From Alternaria dauci (Eukaryota; Ascomycota; Dothideomycetes; Pleosporales; Pleosporaceae), in assembly GCF_042100115.1 (NCBI RefSeq), contig NC_091276.1, positions 682,001 through 746,000 of the forward strand: a stretch of 64,000 nt of DNA. The letters run 5' to 3'. The stretch's first letter is position 1. Each line of letters opens with the position of its first letter. The notes under the pieces were generated by a model, which did not search any database, had not been told where the DNA came from, and worked only from the letters and a program-made list of their open reading frames with translations. The position numbers were made by a program, and so were the translations under genes. Below are positions 26,079 to 37,602 of the stretch, one piece after another.

Positions 26079-26470
26079 TCAGACAGTCTTAGGACTAGGA
26101 GAAGTACCCTCGCCTTTCGCTCGCCGTTCGCGTTGCAGCTCCCTGGCCCCTTTCCTCTGCCAGCCGTCGTTGACGTTGAACCCTTTTCCACTGTTTCCGG
26201 TAAAATTGGAGTATCTGTCCCTTGCATTTTCGTCATCATCGCCATCGCTATCCTCGCGCGTCGACGCCTTGACAAGATCCTCTAATTCGCTATGAATGTC
26301 CCACTTGGAAATCCGCCTTGCTTTGGTCGCACCTGGCCATGTTTTGGCAGCCGGCTCAGAGATGGACCGCGCAAGAGTTGGTCTAGCTAGTTTTCCGCCT
26401 CGTACTGCTTGTCTGCGCCGATGTACCTGGTGTCTAGGGCATTCGAGAAAATCTCCGCGTTGCGAATCAT
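26079..26470 (-). CDS. Possible small two-exon gene, unknown function
   Basis: Reading from ATG 26470 gives MIRNAEIFSNALDT. A 44-nt GT...AG intron, with donor AG|GTACAT and acceptor CTAGCTAG just before ACCAACTC..., joins it to a 100-residue open frame that has no start codon of its own. The downstream part reads like real protein: KARRISKWDIHSELEDLV, an acidic REDSDGDDDE run, then basic GARELQRERRAKGEG. No family is recognised. The start lies only 92 bp after the HAM-2 stop on the same strand. The branch point is poor, and the gene could instead be part of the HAM-2 3' UTR or chance coding. Low confidence. Confidence 0.25.
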
Positions 26471-26562
26471 CTGCTCAAGACATTAATGCGGTATCCAGAC
26501 TGCATGCTAGGTGAATTAATGTGCAAGGCATGGCATGTTCAGGGGCGAGCGGGGCAAGATGT

Positions 26563-29500
26563 TCACCAACCCTCGACCTGAAGGTCCGGCCAGCCATGCT
26601 CGAGTTCGCCTTCATTCGCAGCCTCATCACCCCAGTCCATCTTCTCAAGTTCGTTACGGAAGAAATCCTGTTCCTCCTCTAGGACACCGGGTTTGGCGCC
26701 TAAGCTCTCGGGATAGCGCTTGAGGTTGTGCCAGTGCGTGAGTGACCGCAAAGCTTGCTCGAGCGGCACGCTCTCGTCGACCTCGGCATCCACGTCACTC
26801 CCGGCTAGCCAGTCATCTCGGAGTTCAGGTCTGCAATGCAGATACACTGCAGTAATGACGCGCATGTTGGATTGTCGCCACTTGCGGCCACAGTAAGGAA
26901 CTTGGTTCTTGAAAAGCTTGAGCGTATACAGGCGCAGCTCCGGTTGTGGTACCTTCAAGCTCTTACGAAGGAACTGCGAAGACTTGTAAGACACTAGCAT
27001 GAGGTTTCGATGCGCCTTGTTCTTGCAGATCTTTTGCATGATGCGGAGGTAGTTGATGGATGTGAAGAACGCGCGCCATGAGAAGTTGGTAATAGGTTCC
27101 TTGGGCAACTCATTGGTAGGGAAGCCGAGCTCGTCGACCTCTGGAGGCTGTAGTTGAGCCAGCGGGAGGGCCGGCTCGACTCCAGCTTCATTTGAATCCT
27201 CTCTGGAGAGACGAATTGGAGGTGGCACGGCGTCTTCCTCATCGGACTCGCCGTTATACGCTTCTCCTTGATGGTTTTCATCATAATCCTCTTCAGACAC
27301 GTTCCTCGAATGTGTTCGGCAAAAGTTGAAGAAGTTGAGCTCTTCCTGCTCACTCTTGAAGTTTACAATCTTCTCGACCTCTTGCAGTTGTAGTAGCTTC
27401 AAGATCAACGGGACGTAGCTCGAATCAACCAACAGCTGCGTAATATACTCAAATTTCAAGATGTGAGAGACTTTGAACCATTTCAGGATCAATATCAACG
27501 TGCCGGTGACTGCTTTGTCAAGAACCTCTTGTGTGCGCATTGCGTCAAGCTCCTCATTGGTGGCTAATGTGTTCCCATGACCGTTCATGCCGTTCATGTC
27601 GGGCCGACCGGCTGTAGTACCGTTCTGATTGTCCTGGAATTGGAAACCGCTCTGGAGTCCATTCGCACCGCTGGATTGCGTAACGAGCGCCGTGACATGC
27701 GCAAGGATGGCTTTGATCAACACGATAATCAATGACTGTAGGTTGGGGAGCGCGATCCGGTACAACTCCTCGACCAAATGCAGTCGCTCCTCGCAACTAC
27801 CAGGTTCAAACTTCTTCGGTGGCGCTTCATCTTTTGGTTCAAGCGACAATTCGTCGATATCGGGGTTCTCATCAGGACCTGTCCAACCGCGCTCGTATTT
27901 CATGAATGCAACACGCTCCTCCCACAGTTGCTTCATGGCGCGCGTGGCCTTCATACGCTTAGCAAAGAGCTCAGCGGCTTCCAAGATGGATGCGGGTATG
28001 TCCGAGCCTTCCCATTTGCGTCCGACCAGAAGGTCCTGCAGATCGGTTGAGCCCTTCCCACCCAGCTTGTTACTAGATTCGTCGAGCGGAGGATACAAGA
28101 ATGGGAACATTTGATTCGTTTGGTAGTTCTGCTTCTTCCCGCCCTTGCCACCAGGGCCTGCAGGCGAGGGAGGGGGAGAAGGCGCTGGAGTCGCAATATG
28201 TACTGGCTGGTGCAGAATGGACGTGCTGTTGCCGTTCGAATCTCCAAGTCCAGAGCCAAAGACATGGTTACCAGCTACCTTGTTTGGATGATTCTTCAGC
28301 GGTGGCAGGATGGAGTTGTTTTCCGGCTCAAGAGGGAATATGGGAGGAGGAGGGTTGTATGCAGGGTACTTGGAGCTTATCTCCTGTCTGAAGAGGTGGT
28401 AGTCAAGAGGCGAGGCGGTTATGAGTGGCTGACCCTTGGAATCCTCCGACTCGAGCTTGGAGTCATTGAAAGTCTCTTTGACCTTGTCAACTTCTGCGAG
28501 ACCACCGAAAGTTACCAGTGTCGCCTTCCAGAGCAACAGTGATATTTTACTAAGAGGCAGGTTGATTGACTCGTCCCACCGCATTTTCGCGATGAGGTCG
28601 ACGAAGAGCATGAGGAGGCCTGGCTTCTCGAGGTCAAGAATGGCGCTTCTGAGTTTGAGGCTGTTCTTCGTCTTTTCTTCATCGCGTGCGACTTCCAGCA
28701 GGACGTAGACGGCAGTCATCGCACACCAAATCTCGCGTCGTTCTGCCTCTTTGGAATCGCGCTGCGCTTCAGGTGTAACCTCCACACCACACGCTCTTAG
28801 AAGTGAAGAGCTGAGTGCATCGACGACGGCCTGCACGCCATTGTTGTCAGCGAGCAGGTGTACGTTGCGCTTGATGAGCGAGGCCTGCTTTCCCGATTTG
28901 ACATATGCGGCGCTGCGTGCTGACGTTGCGATCGACTCGTTTGCCTCGTGCGCTGCTGGTTCTGGTAGCCCCGCAGTCTCATGCCAGCACCCCAGGAGGA
29001 CGTAGACCAGTGCCTCCAGCTTCTTCAGCCTCAAGACAGGGTCGGCCTCCTTCAGTCCTCCTATCAAATGTTTCACAAAGTCGTCATGTTGTTCCGCTGT
29101 TGCCTTGGCCCAGTCTAGCCCGTCCTCGCCGTTGGACTCGTCGTTCAGCCCATGGAATGCGCTCCATTCCAACGAGTAGGATGCCTGGGTTTTCAGCAGC
29201 ATAGCCTGCTCCTCGACTGCGTACGAGAACCACTCCTCCAGCTCCTCCTCGAAAAACGAGGCGTCATCGTATGTGAAGGCGTATGGCGCAGGCTCGACCT
29301 TTGGTAAGCCCCTCACGAGGTTCTGCAATTGCGCCAGCGAGAGCGAGTCATTCTGTGGGGTATCTGGCGGTGGCACAGGCGGTGCGGGCGGAGGGAGGTT
29401 CGGTGCAGGCGTAGGGACTGAGTTGCCACGTTGCAGGCCGGGGCGTGCTGGCAGCGTAAGGGGAGGCCCGGCTTGGGGTTGGTCTTCGCCTTGTTGGAGC

Positions 29501-29658
29501 AGTATGCGCTGCTGTTCGGCGGTATCGAGTGGCAGGTTAAGCTCTTCCTCTGGCTCGGCCTCGATGACTGGGAAATCAGCGCTCGAATTGCCAATCAGCT
29601 CAGCTGCGTCCAGTACTGGAGGCACGAGCGGCTCTTCGGGCACCTCGTTGTTGGCCAT
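26563..29658 (-). CDS. ham-2: STRIPAK subunit HAM-2/Far11 (STRIP1/2 orthologue)
   Basis: Single-exon protein of 1031 aa. After a Pro-rich disordered N-terminus (about 1-115) comes the N1221 domain (FTYDDASFFEEELEEWFSYA, LRLKKLEALVYVLLGCWHET, SAILDLEKPGLLMLFVDLI). Another Pro/Gly-rich linker follows, then the DUF3402-type C-terminal domain (RLHLVEELYRIALPNLQSL, ISWRAFFTSINYL-like, RKSLKVPQPELRLYTLKLFK, KNQVPYCGRKWRQSNM). These define the STRIP family: scaffold of the striatin-interacting phosphatase and kinase complex at the nuclear envelope and ER. In Neurospora and Sordaria it is needed for hyphal fusion and fruiting-body development. Length fits the family. An alternative end is possible if GGTTG|GTGAAC just before the stop is used as a donor, which would replace the last residue with about a dozen others. 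Confidence 0.93.
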   Translation of the reverse strand: MANNEVPEEPLVPPVLDAAELIGNSSADFPVIEAEPEEELNLPLDTAEQQRILLQQGEDQPQAGPPLTLPARPGLQRGNSVPTPAPNLPPPAPPVPPPDTPQNDSLSLAQLQNLVRGLPKVEPAPYAFTYDDASFFEEELEEWFSYAVEEQAMLLKTQASYSLEWSAFHGLNDESNGEDGLDWAKATAEQHDDFVKHLIGGLKEADPVLRLKKLEALVYVLLGCWHETAGLPEPAAHEANESIATSARSAAYVKSGKQASLIKRNVHLLADNNGVQAVVDALSSSLLRACGVEVTPEAQRDSKEAERREIWCAMTAVYVLLEVARDEEKTKNSLKLRSAILDLEKPGLLMLFVDLIAKMRWDESINLPLSKISLLLWKATLVTFGGLAEVDKVKETFNDSKLESEDSKGQPLITASPLDYHLFRQEISSKYPAYNPPPPIFPLEPENNSILPPLKNHPNKVAGNHVFGSGLGDSNGNSTSILHQPVHIATPAPSPPPSPAGPGGKGGKKQNYQTNQMFPFLYPPLDESSNKLGGKGSTDLQDLLVGRKWEGSDIPASILEAAELFAKRMKATRAMKQLWEERVAFMKYERGWTGPDENPDIDELSLEPKDEAPPKKFEPGSCEERLHLVEELYRIALPNLQSLIIVLIKAILAHVTALVTQSSGANGLQSGFQFQDNQNGTTAGRPDMNGMNGHGNTLATNEELDAMRTQEVLDKAVTGTLILILKWFKVSHILKFEYITQLLVDSSYVPLILKLLQLQEVEKIVNFKSEQEELNFFNFCRTHSRNVSEEDYDENHQGEAYNGESDEEDAVPPPIRLSREDSNEAGVEPALPLAQLQPPEVDELGFPTNELPKEPITNFSWRAFFTSINYLRIMQKICKNKAHRNLMLVSYKSSQFLRKSLKVPQPELRLYTLKLFKNQVPYCGRKWRQSNMRVITAVYLHCRPELRDDWLAGSDVDAEVDESVPLEQALRSLTHWHNLKRYPESLGAKPGVLEEEQDFFRNELEKMDWGDEAANEGELEHGWPDLQVEGW

Positions 29659-30382
29659 GGTCGGTCGCGCGTATTGTCTGGATATGTTGTTGGAGTTGGT
29701 GGAAATGTGTTACGCCCACCATATCCGGGAGCTTGCTCACGTGCTAGTCATGATTTCTGCTTCACAGGGTTCGTTTGCGTGTGTGGGTGTAGCAAGAAAC
29801 GTATGTTCACGGTTCAAGAGAATGAGTCGCTACGTGCATGCGAGGCAGGTGGGATGCGCCGTCCGCTAACGGATAAGCAGGGTTCCGATAGCGCGATTCA
29901 TGTAGAACACATTGGAAGAAATGTCGTCGTGCGAACGTCAAGTCGACAATACAAGTGGCTAGCACATCTTATACCATGATTTGAAAAAATGTCACCGAGA
30001 ATGCTGTATCCTTGAGAAAATCCTCCTTGCTGTAAAATGTGTCGCTGAATACGTAAGAGAAGTCTCCGCTGTTTGTACGAGGGAGGCCTATCCTATCCCA
30101 GTTGCACCATCATATGCAGACAACACCATAAAAGCCCGTACCAAAAGAGCGAGTGATACCCCCCCACTGTACGCCAAGATAAGAAAATAATCAGCCACAC
30201 CGAAAGTGCGCTGCATGACCAGTAGACTGAAAGGTCAAAAATAAAGTGTAGATGTGTAATCCCGAACATAAGCTAACAAGGTATCGTCAACATCGTGTCG
30301 ACAGGACATGGTCGACGGAGAGCAGGGTCAGACGAATCGGATCCGTCCAGACCCCATGGTCAGGTGAAGCTTCTCTGGTGCT
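29659..30382. promoter_or_regulatory. HAM-2 promoter region with a CACGTG E-box
   Basis: 724-bp gap between the HAM-2 start and the end of the Cbf1 gene, both on the minus strand. A CACGTG hexamer at 29738-29743 is 80 bp upstream of the HAM-2 ATG, a typical Cbf1-class bHLH site. No coding region is seen. Confidence 0.4.
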
Positions 30383-31311
30383 CTACATGGGATTCGCCCC
30401 CGTCTGCTCGCCATTCTCCTGACGCTCTTTGATCTCGTCAGGTAGGATGCCGTTGTTTTCGCATGCGCGCTTGTAGATCTGGCACTCGTCCCATGCCCGT
30501 TGGCACTCGGCCTTGAACTTGTCGCAACTCGCGCTGAGCTCGGTGATGGCTTGTTCGGTGAGTAGCTTCTCGAGCGTCCATTTCTCGATATTTTGCTGCT
30601 CGTTCTCCTTGAGCTGGGTGATGAACTGCACTGCTCGTTGCAGAATGGATCCCTTGTTCTTTTCGCAGCCTGGGACGATCTTGGCCAGTTCGTTGATGCC
30701 TTCGTTGATGGTCTCGCGGCGGCGGCGTTCCACTGTGCGTTTGTGAGTGATTGCTTCTTCAGATACGTGTATAATTGCCTACCTTCTTTGTGGTTATCCC
30801 TCCGTACCTTGTGCCACTCTTCTGTGCCGACTTGGGGCTTGTGGGTAGCGCTTTGCGGTGGCGAGTCGCTGGGTGCTGTTTGACCGGGTCGGCCCGTCTG
30901 TGTGGCAGCCTTCAAGGCCTCAAGGCTAAAGTCCTGCATGCCCGTTTGCTGCTGACTGTGGTCTCCCATATTGAACGAGCCATCCCCCGAGTTTTGCGTT
31001 TGGAACTGGAGTTCGGTTGCTTGGGGTACCGTCATCTGGTGGTAGGCAAGCGCGGCGGCGGCAGTGTCGCCAACACTCGCGGTGTTGGTCCCACCGTTGT
31101 GGTGCACGTCGAACTGCTGCTGCATGTCGTCGTCGGCAGCGTTGTGCGCGGCAAGGAACGAGGCAGTCGCTTGGTCGGTCAGGTCGTTGTTAGCGGCGTG
31201 GGGAGCAGGTCGGTTTAGGCCTTGGTCGCGCGTATCGCGCTTCCGCTTGTTGGTGTGCACGTTGTGGGCATCCAGCTTGCCGTCGGTAGGGTAGCCGGCA
31301 GTGTCGGCCAT
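30383..31311 (-). CDS. CBF1: Cbf1-type bHLH transcription factor
   Basis: Exons 31311-30783 and 30732-30383 (292 aa). The N-terminal half is Gln/Ala/Asn-rich, probably disordered, and starts with a basic KRKRD patch. The bHLH domain at about 166-225 reads KVRRDNHKEVERRRRET, then INEGINELAKIVPGCEKNKG and SILQRAVQFITQLKEN. The basic region has the H-E-R-R pattern of CACGTG binders. A leucine-zipper-like helix follows. In yeast, Cbf1 binds centromere CDEI elements and sulfur-metabolism promoters; in filamentous fungi the centromere role is not established, so gene regulation is the safer reading. The intron (50 nt) falls inside the basic region. A strong donor on the minus strand (CAAG|GTAAGA, near 32214) and an acceptor (CACTTTCAG, near 31329) suggest an unusually long intron of about 0.9 kb in the 5' UTR. 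Confidence 0.85.
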
Positions 31312-34300
31312 GGTGTCTGGCGGGGTATCTGAAAGTGTAGAGTGTCGGCTGGAGGTACGCTAGGGCCCGATGTAAAGACTCTGCGCGCGGTTGCTCGAGC
31401 TGTGTCAAGTCTGAGATGGGCGAGGACCAATGGCAAGCAAGGGCACTGTAGTAGCCGACGGAGATTTAGGCGCGGGTGAGCGAATCGGGCAGGTGACGTA
31501 TGGGGGGTTGGTGAGAGAGAGGCAGACGGAACGCGCTCGAAGCGTGAGTCGTAGGCGCAAACACCGAGGCGAGGGAAGCAGCAGGCAGTGGCGCTTGGCC
31601 CACCAGTTCACGCGCAATCCGGATGAGGACTTGGTCGAGCAGTCATGCGCTTGGGGAGGGCATGTAGAGGCCTAGGTTCGACAAACATTAGCACGGGCGC
31701 GGGCAGCTGAGTAGGTCAAGGCGGTGCGACAAGAGGCATAGCAGGCAGGCGATTGGGCGCGTCGAGCAGCGCGTTGCTGTAAGACGGAGCTGTCACTACT
31801 CAAAAGAGGGCCGTCGTATCGTGCGAGCGGGTGGGTCGTCTGGAGCGCACAATGGCGTCGTGCGTCGTGTCGTGGTGGATGCGCGCGTCGACCAAGTGCG
31901 GGATGGCGAGCAACACCACGACAGCCAGCGAGGTGCGGGCTCGACGCACCCACGACGCCCGATACGACTCTCTGGACGGGCGGCATGGCGTAGAGAGGCC
32001 GCCAGAGAATGCGCAGGCCTATGCGCAGCGTTCCGACGATTCCGCGAAAAGGGCCATGATGCTAACTCACCGATGGTACAAGTCTCGACTGCGAAGTTCC
32101 AACGGGTCCGCGATATCAGGTGACGGGCGAAGGCGTGACGACCTCGACAAGCGGTGGTAGACGAGGGCGGACGCACACTTTCGGGAACGGGAAAAAGAAC
32201 AGAAAGCTTCTTACCTTGAAAATCGCAGACTTTGGACTTGCTTCAGGCAGGATTATCAGCACAGTTGAACGACCGACTTGAATCACGAGGCGATGAGTGC
32301 ACCGTGGACGAGAGATGGTCACATGGGCGGCGGCGCTATCTTATGATGGAGAAGGGAACAGGGAAGCCAGGTTAGAGCCGAACGGAACCTTGGCGAGGCC
32401 CGACAAGGGTCCTGGCCAATCACCGCCCCGACCAGCGCCATGCCACCTTCCCCACTCCCCAGCCCGCCCATCCAGCAACCACCAGCGTTATCACCACCGA
32501 CTGACTGACTCTACACCAGCCCGTCAACTCGTCCGCTCTTCACTCTCTCCCAAACACTTGTCTGCGTCTCTCCGCACGCAGTCATGACTCTCTGCCATCA
32601 GCCTCCCACGCACATCTGCAAATCCCTCTTCTTACCCCCGCCACTCCGCCAGGCCAGCCTCACTGCGAGCGCAGCGTACGGATGACACCCCTCTAGACCA
32701 CCTAGGCTCAGCCGACACCTCCAACACGCATTCACATGGCTCAAACAGAGACAAAGGTGTGGCATGTGACACGCTGCCCCCACATTCTCGAGCTAATGGC
32801 CGACCTACGCTTTACCCTTTTCGTGACTGGTTCCATCATCCAATACACAACCCTCGAGAGGATCGACTCTTATTCACCTTGTCTGAATGATTCGACTTAC
32901 GCGCAGTGTCAGAGCCCTCTTCAAGCTGCTTTGCACGTTTCTCGAGCACTTCTTGACGTTGGTGCCTTTTCTCGGTATCCATGCAAGCAGTTTGCTACAA
33001 ACTTAATTCGAAGCCGCGGAGGTAACCAAGGACTCTGCCTTCGCATCGAGAAGAAGGTGCATCATCTACCAGGACTCGTGCATGGATCCACTCCGTGCCT
33101 CTCCAGTGGTGTTGTAGACATTCCTGCATGCTCGATAAAAAGTGTGCCAAACCGACATCTTGCGTCGCATGGTAACGACGCGGAAAATATACATGCTGGA
33201 TAACAAGGTACTTTCGCTCCAAGTCTACTCGTTCTCCTCTGACTTCTAGTCAAGTCGACTATCATTCTCCCTCTCTAGTCTATTCATTCGATCGCACTTG
33301 TCAAGTTGTCTATCGGACGCCAAATAAGGTTGATGAGTGTAGGTCTGAAACAACGAATCCTGTGGTGATAGTGGTAGGTTTAATCCACTTCCACATAGGC
33401 CAACCAAGTAAAGCCCCTGTGTATTCGTCACATGCTACAGACCCTGTCAGCCTCGTGTAATCATGATCTCCAAAGTCGCCACTCAACCCTCCAGTTCCTT
33501 CCCATCTTCCAATACGTTTTAGCTATCCCCGCCACGTGCGCTGCACCTCTAGGATCTCATGTAGACCCAGCAAACTGTACATTTGTCTCTAAGAAGATAG
33601 CTTTGCATCATTCCACGCGTGCGAGCGTACACCTTACAGTGGCCAAGACCAATGTCGCCCCACCTGCACACACGTACCACACAAACATGAAGTGTCCCAC
33701 GACACAAACGCCCTTCTCGAGCGCCAAACTGATCGCATTCAGGGCGTTGATTTAAGGTTGGTGGTCGCGTGCAACCTCTAGACACCCCGCAAGTGCGGGC
33801 CCTTCCATCTGACCTGCGAAGGACCCATTACACAGGGCGCTAATCTACAACAACCCGCTCATCTAGGAAGGGACGATAGTAGGCTATTTTCCTTAGCAAC
33901 TATGCAATTATTGGACGGATGTAGTGACTAGCAGGGCTTAGAAGATAGTGTAGCAGTAGGTCTTGAGAATATAAAGGCATGATTACTCATTTTACATATT
34001 ATGTAATTTCACCCACGCACACTTACATGTCATGACACACCTGGAAGGTCACCACATACTTTCAGGCATGGAACAGATATGGTCTTGACCACGCAGTCTA
34101 TGTCTCACGACGCATCGCGAGTGAAGGCGAGTTCTCTGACAGGCTCGCCTACCGGCATTTCACATTTAGCCTCTTTCAACTCCCAAATAAAGCTTCTAGT
34201 GCTACAAGTACACGTGGACAGGTGCCGAAAGTGTCTGGGATGCCCCACCTCACCGCTTGAGCTGTTTCATAGAGCACCTATCTCTTAAATCGTAGAAAAC

Positions 34301-34800
34301 ACCGCTCGAGATCAAGGACCATCAGCAAGATCCACGCCTCAAGCCGCGACGCGCTAAGTGCATCACAGTATCGCCATTCTGTGATGGTTTGATCACTTTC
34401 AAGTCCCACAGGAGGCTTCTGTTCATCCATCTGAACGCATGCACCGCCGAAGGCCCCACAAACATGCGAGTCGGTTCGACTTCCATATTAGCAATAACAG
34501 GTATACCCAAGAAGACATGTGCGACTATCAACTGTTACAGTTTCAATTTGCAAGACGAGCTTGGAGTTGTACTCCATTGGTCTATTGCATGTCTTCCAGG
34601 CTCGAAAGAGCCTCATCTGCACCTAGCCAAGTATTCAGCGAGCTCATCCGCTATATCGAGCCGGCCGACCACTCCTTTGTACCAGGATCTCTTTCCCTAG
34701 CTTCCGTGAAGCCATGTGGAAGTTCGATTAATACCTGGGTTTGCTCGCTGCGGATCTTACTTTGATCTCGTACCTCGTCATTCCATTCAGAAAGCCAAAG
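31312..34800. other. Intergenic, 3.5 kb: CBF1 promoter and unassigned sequence
   Basis: The first kilobase probably holds the CBF1 leader and a 5' UTR intron. A C/T-rich stretch at about 32,400-32,580 on the + strand resembles a leader but leads only to a 33-codon frame. From 33 to 34.8 kb the ORFs are short and unsupported. Confidence 0.4.
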
Positions 34801-35826
34801 ATGCGGTTGACGTTGATAAGTCTGGCAGGAGCCTTGGGCTTCTCAGAAGTCTCAGCTCTTATTGATCTGACAACCAATACCAAGTTCAGCGCACAGCTAC
34901 GAGCACACTTCCGTGGTACAGACGACATCGAGAACACTGTCGCACAACGATTCGAGGAGCATAATGCTACAACACCGAATCTCTACTCCCTCTCTTTTCG
35001 CCACCTATTGCCTCGACAGGCGGCAGGCCGTTGCGGTGCCGAATTCAACAATCAAAGATGCGGTGGTAATCAATGTTGCTCAAGTTATGGTTACTGTGGA
35101 TCTGAGTTCGAGGTACGCATCGTTGTCCTGGCATCCCGGTATTCTACATGCTGATATGAGTTGCTTTAGCACTGCGGCATCATCGTCGGATGTCAGCCTG
35201 ACTTTGGAAGATGCGGTGATGCAGCACCTGAGCCCACTACTACGCCAACGCCAACGCCAACGCCCACACCAACTCCCACGCCTCTGCCGCCAACAAGCTC
35301 AGTCGTTTTCCCTTCGAGCTCATCGGCTCTGCCACCGCTGCCCTCTGGTACACTGATTCCCTCCACGAATGGACAATGCGGAAACGTAACAACGTGTGTG
35401 GGCTCTGTCTTCGGAAATTGCTGCTCAGAGTATTATTACTGCGGCAACTCCCTTGACTTCTGCGGTACCGGATGTCGCCCAGGCTTTGGGAGTTGTGGTG
35501 TGGCACCACTGCCGCCAGGCTCTTCTTCCTCAGTCCCTATTCCTATTCCCCCCAGCAGTTCTTCGACCAGGCCATCGCCTACTCCTACTCCCACTCCTAC
35601 TCCAACGACGACGACGACCCCAACGCCTAGTTCGACCTCTTCTGCGGCGCCTGTTCCGACCAATGTCAGTACGAATGGAAGGTGTGGAGCAGATGGGAAT
35701 GGCCAGACTTGTACGGGTAGTACTTTCGGACGATGCTGTTCAAGCTATGGATGGTGTGGAAATGGCCAGGATGACTACTGTAGGTTGTCATGGGGTTGCC
35801 AGCCACAATTTGGTACATGCGGTTAG
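34801..35826 (+). CDS. Secreted protein with three CBM18 chitin-binding domains
   Basis: Exons 34801-35112 and 35170-35826 (322 aa). The signal peptide is MRLTLISLAGALGFSEVSA. Three hevein-type CBM18 modules follow: about 76-121 (RCGAEFNNQRCGGNQCCSSY...), 177-217 (QCGNVTTCVGSVFGNCCSEY...) and 275-322 (RCGADGNGQTCTGSTFGRCC...). Each has the eight-cysteine pattern with the CCS-x-Y/W-CG core. Linkers are Pro/Thr dipeptide repeats and Ser/Pro-rich stretches. There is no catalytic domain, so this is a chitin-binding lectin-like protein. Such proteins can shield the fungal wall from plant chitinases or mask chitin fragments; that role is inferred. The start was chosen at the signal-peptide ATG rather than the earlier in-frame codon at 34741. 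The 57-nt intron interrupts the first module. Confidence 0.88.
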
Positions 35827-37602
35827 TAAAGACTCTATACAAAATGCGGCAAAGTCGACAGAGCTCGTTCACAGGAGCAGTGAACATCGGGGCGGAGTCC
35901 AAAGACTGTACATACTGAGGTGATGGACTGTGTATAGACTGTGCGGGTTTGGGTATTGCAATCATCGATGACTTTACATTACCAGAAGGTATGGTTCAGG
36001 CTTAACTGCCCAGTGTAAACAAACTTCATGAACGCCCAAGAACACTCTGTCTTGCTTCTTGGGTATCGCACAGTGAGCAGCGTCGCACAGACAAATTTGA
36101 AGTCCCCAATGTATCTTGACCGGGGAGAATGCTATATGTAAACGCACTAATGTGTTGAACTATTCCACTGATACCATGACGCTTTTGGCGCTCTTGTCAA
36201 CCGCCATAGATCTAGGCACTGCTTTGGAGGTTCGCATGGGGAGATGGGGGGCTCACCAGCCTACTGGTAAAAGCCCATGGAGATTCTAGCTCTGAGCGAA
36301 TGGCAGGTATTAGTGTTCCCTGACCGTGCCAGAATAAAATGATACCTAGGTATGTAAAAGTTCTCCGCGCAAGCATAATTCTGTGGCAGAAAAGCAATGC
36401 AAGAAGACATCCAATGGGTAATTGCTAAAGTTCTCTAGTAGACTCATCGATTTGACGAGAACCACGGTTCAACGTTGAGAACCACGGTACAGAGGTGACC
36501 TAGACGAGCTCCAGCGAAACAAAACCAAAGCTATACAATAATCTAGCCGTTCCCTAAGGCACAACCAAATGACTATAGCCATACATATCAGGCCTCCTCT
36601 AGAAGACCCAACACAATTGTACCCAGTCGTAGAGCTGTCTAGGCAGGTTGTGCTGGCAACACTGCATCGTGATGCAACTCAGGCTGTGTTTTCGTGCAAT
36701 CCGCTCCACAGCCATCAACTTTTCAACAGCACTCCCATCCTTAAGACAAAGATACGAGCCTGTTAGTATGCTCTACGATCATTCAAGCCTGGATATGTTA
36801 CCCTGACAGTCTGGGTGGAAATGGAGACCTCGGGAGGGTTTACCATTAACTACGTCGTCATTGGTTCAGTGCGCTTTGACCAAGGTAAATTTCCACTTTC
36901 TGCTACAAATAGTGGCCAGGGGGGTCTAGAAAACACCAGAAGGCAACCTTTCGCCGATCCCACAGTGAGTTGGGATTAAGGAAGATGGTCGTTGCTCATG
37001 ATTGGACAGGGGATTTATCCTGCTGATTCGGGTTAGCCTACATCTGACTGGTACCCCTGGCAAGTACCGCCAACTACCGTATTCTGCATACGAATTTCAG
37101 CTAGGGTTTAAGATTCTGAAGATTATAGTGCACACAATTTACAGGTGGCTCACGTTCTGGGCGAGTGGCGGTTGCTTGATATTGGCCATCGTCCTACAAT
37201 GTCCACCATCTGACCTCGGGACCCTCTCCCTTCGGGCACTACCCCTGACCCACATGTAATAGTTCGACCCCGGATTCTCAAATAGAGGGCGAGCCACGAA
37301 TCAGACATGGCGGGTTGTATCTACATCCAGCCCTTCACAGCCAAAAGCGTCCCTGAGAGAAGACCGGCGCACGTTGTATACTACCTAGGTATCTACTACA
37401 GAGATCTACGGCGGGGTTTATGTCTAGCAATCTGGTCAACCGCGGTCCCTTCAAAGGTCTCGATGCGTGTCATCAAGCCACTGCAAGATAGGAGATACGA
37501 TGGCGTTTGCTGAATTTGTTACCTGCAGAGTAGTATATAGTATGCCCAACCACTCAGTCTAAAGTTCATTATCAACATCAGGCCTATTCATCAATCGCAA
37601 AC
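35827..37602. other. Intergenic, 1.8 kb
   Basis: No gene seen. A 12-bp direct repeat GAGAACCACGGT occurs at 36457-36468 and 36477-36488. A TATA-like TATATA at 37534-37539, followed by a pyrimidine/A-rich leader, precedes the peroxidase pseudogene, so its promoter still looks normal. Confidence 0.5.

Noticed and set aside
32736..33203. 155-codon + strand ORF
   Set aside because: No domain, no conserved-looking segments, no intron signals; composition like surrounding noncoding DNA.
36457..36488. 12-bp direct repeat GAGAACCACGGT
   Set aside because: Only two copies and nothing else to link it with a gene or mobile element; noted in the intergenic entry only.
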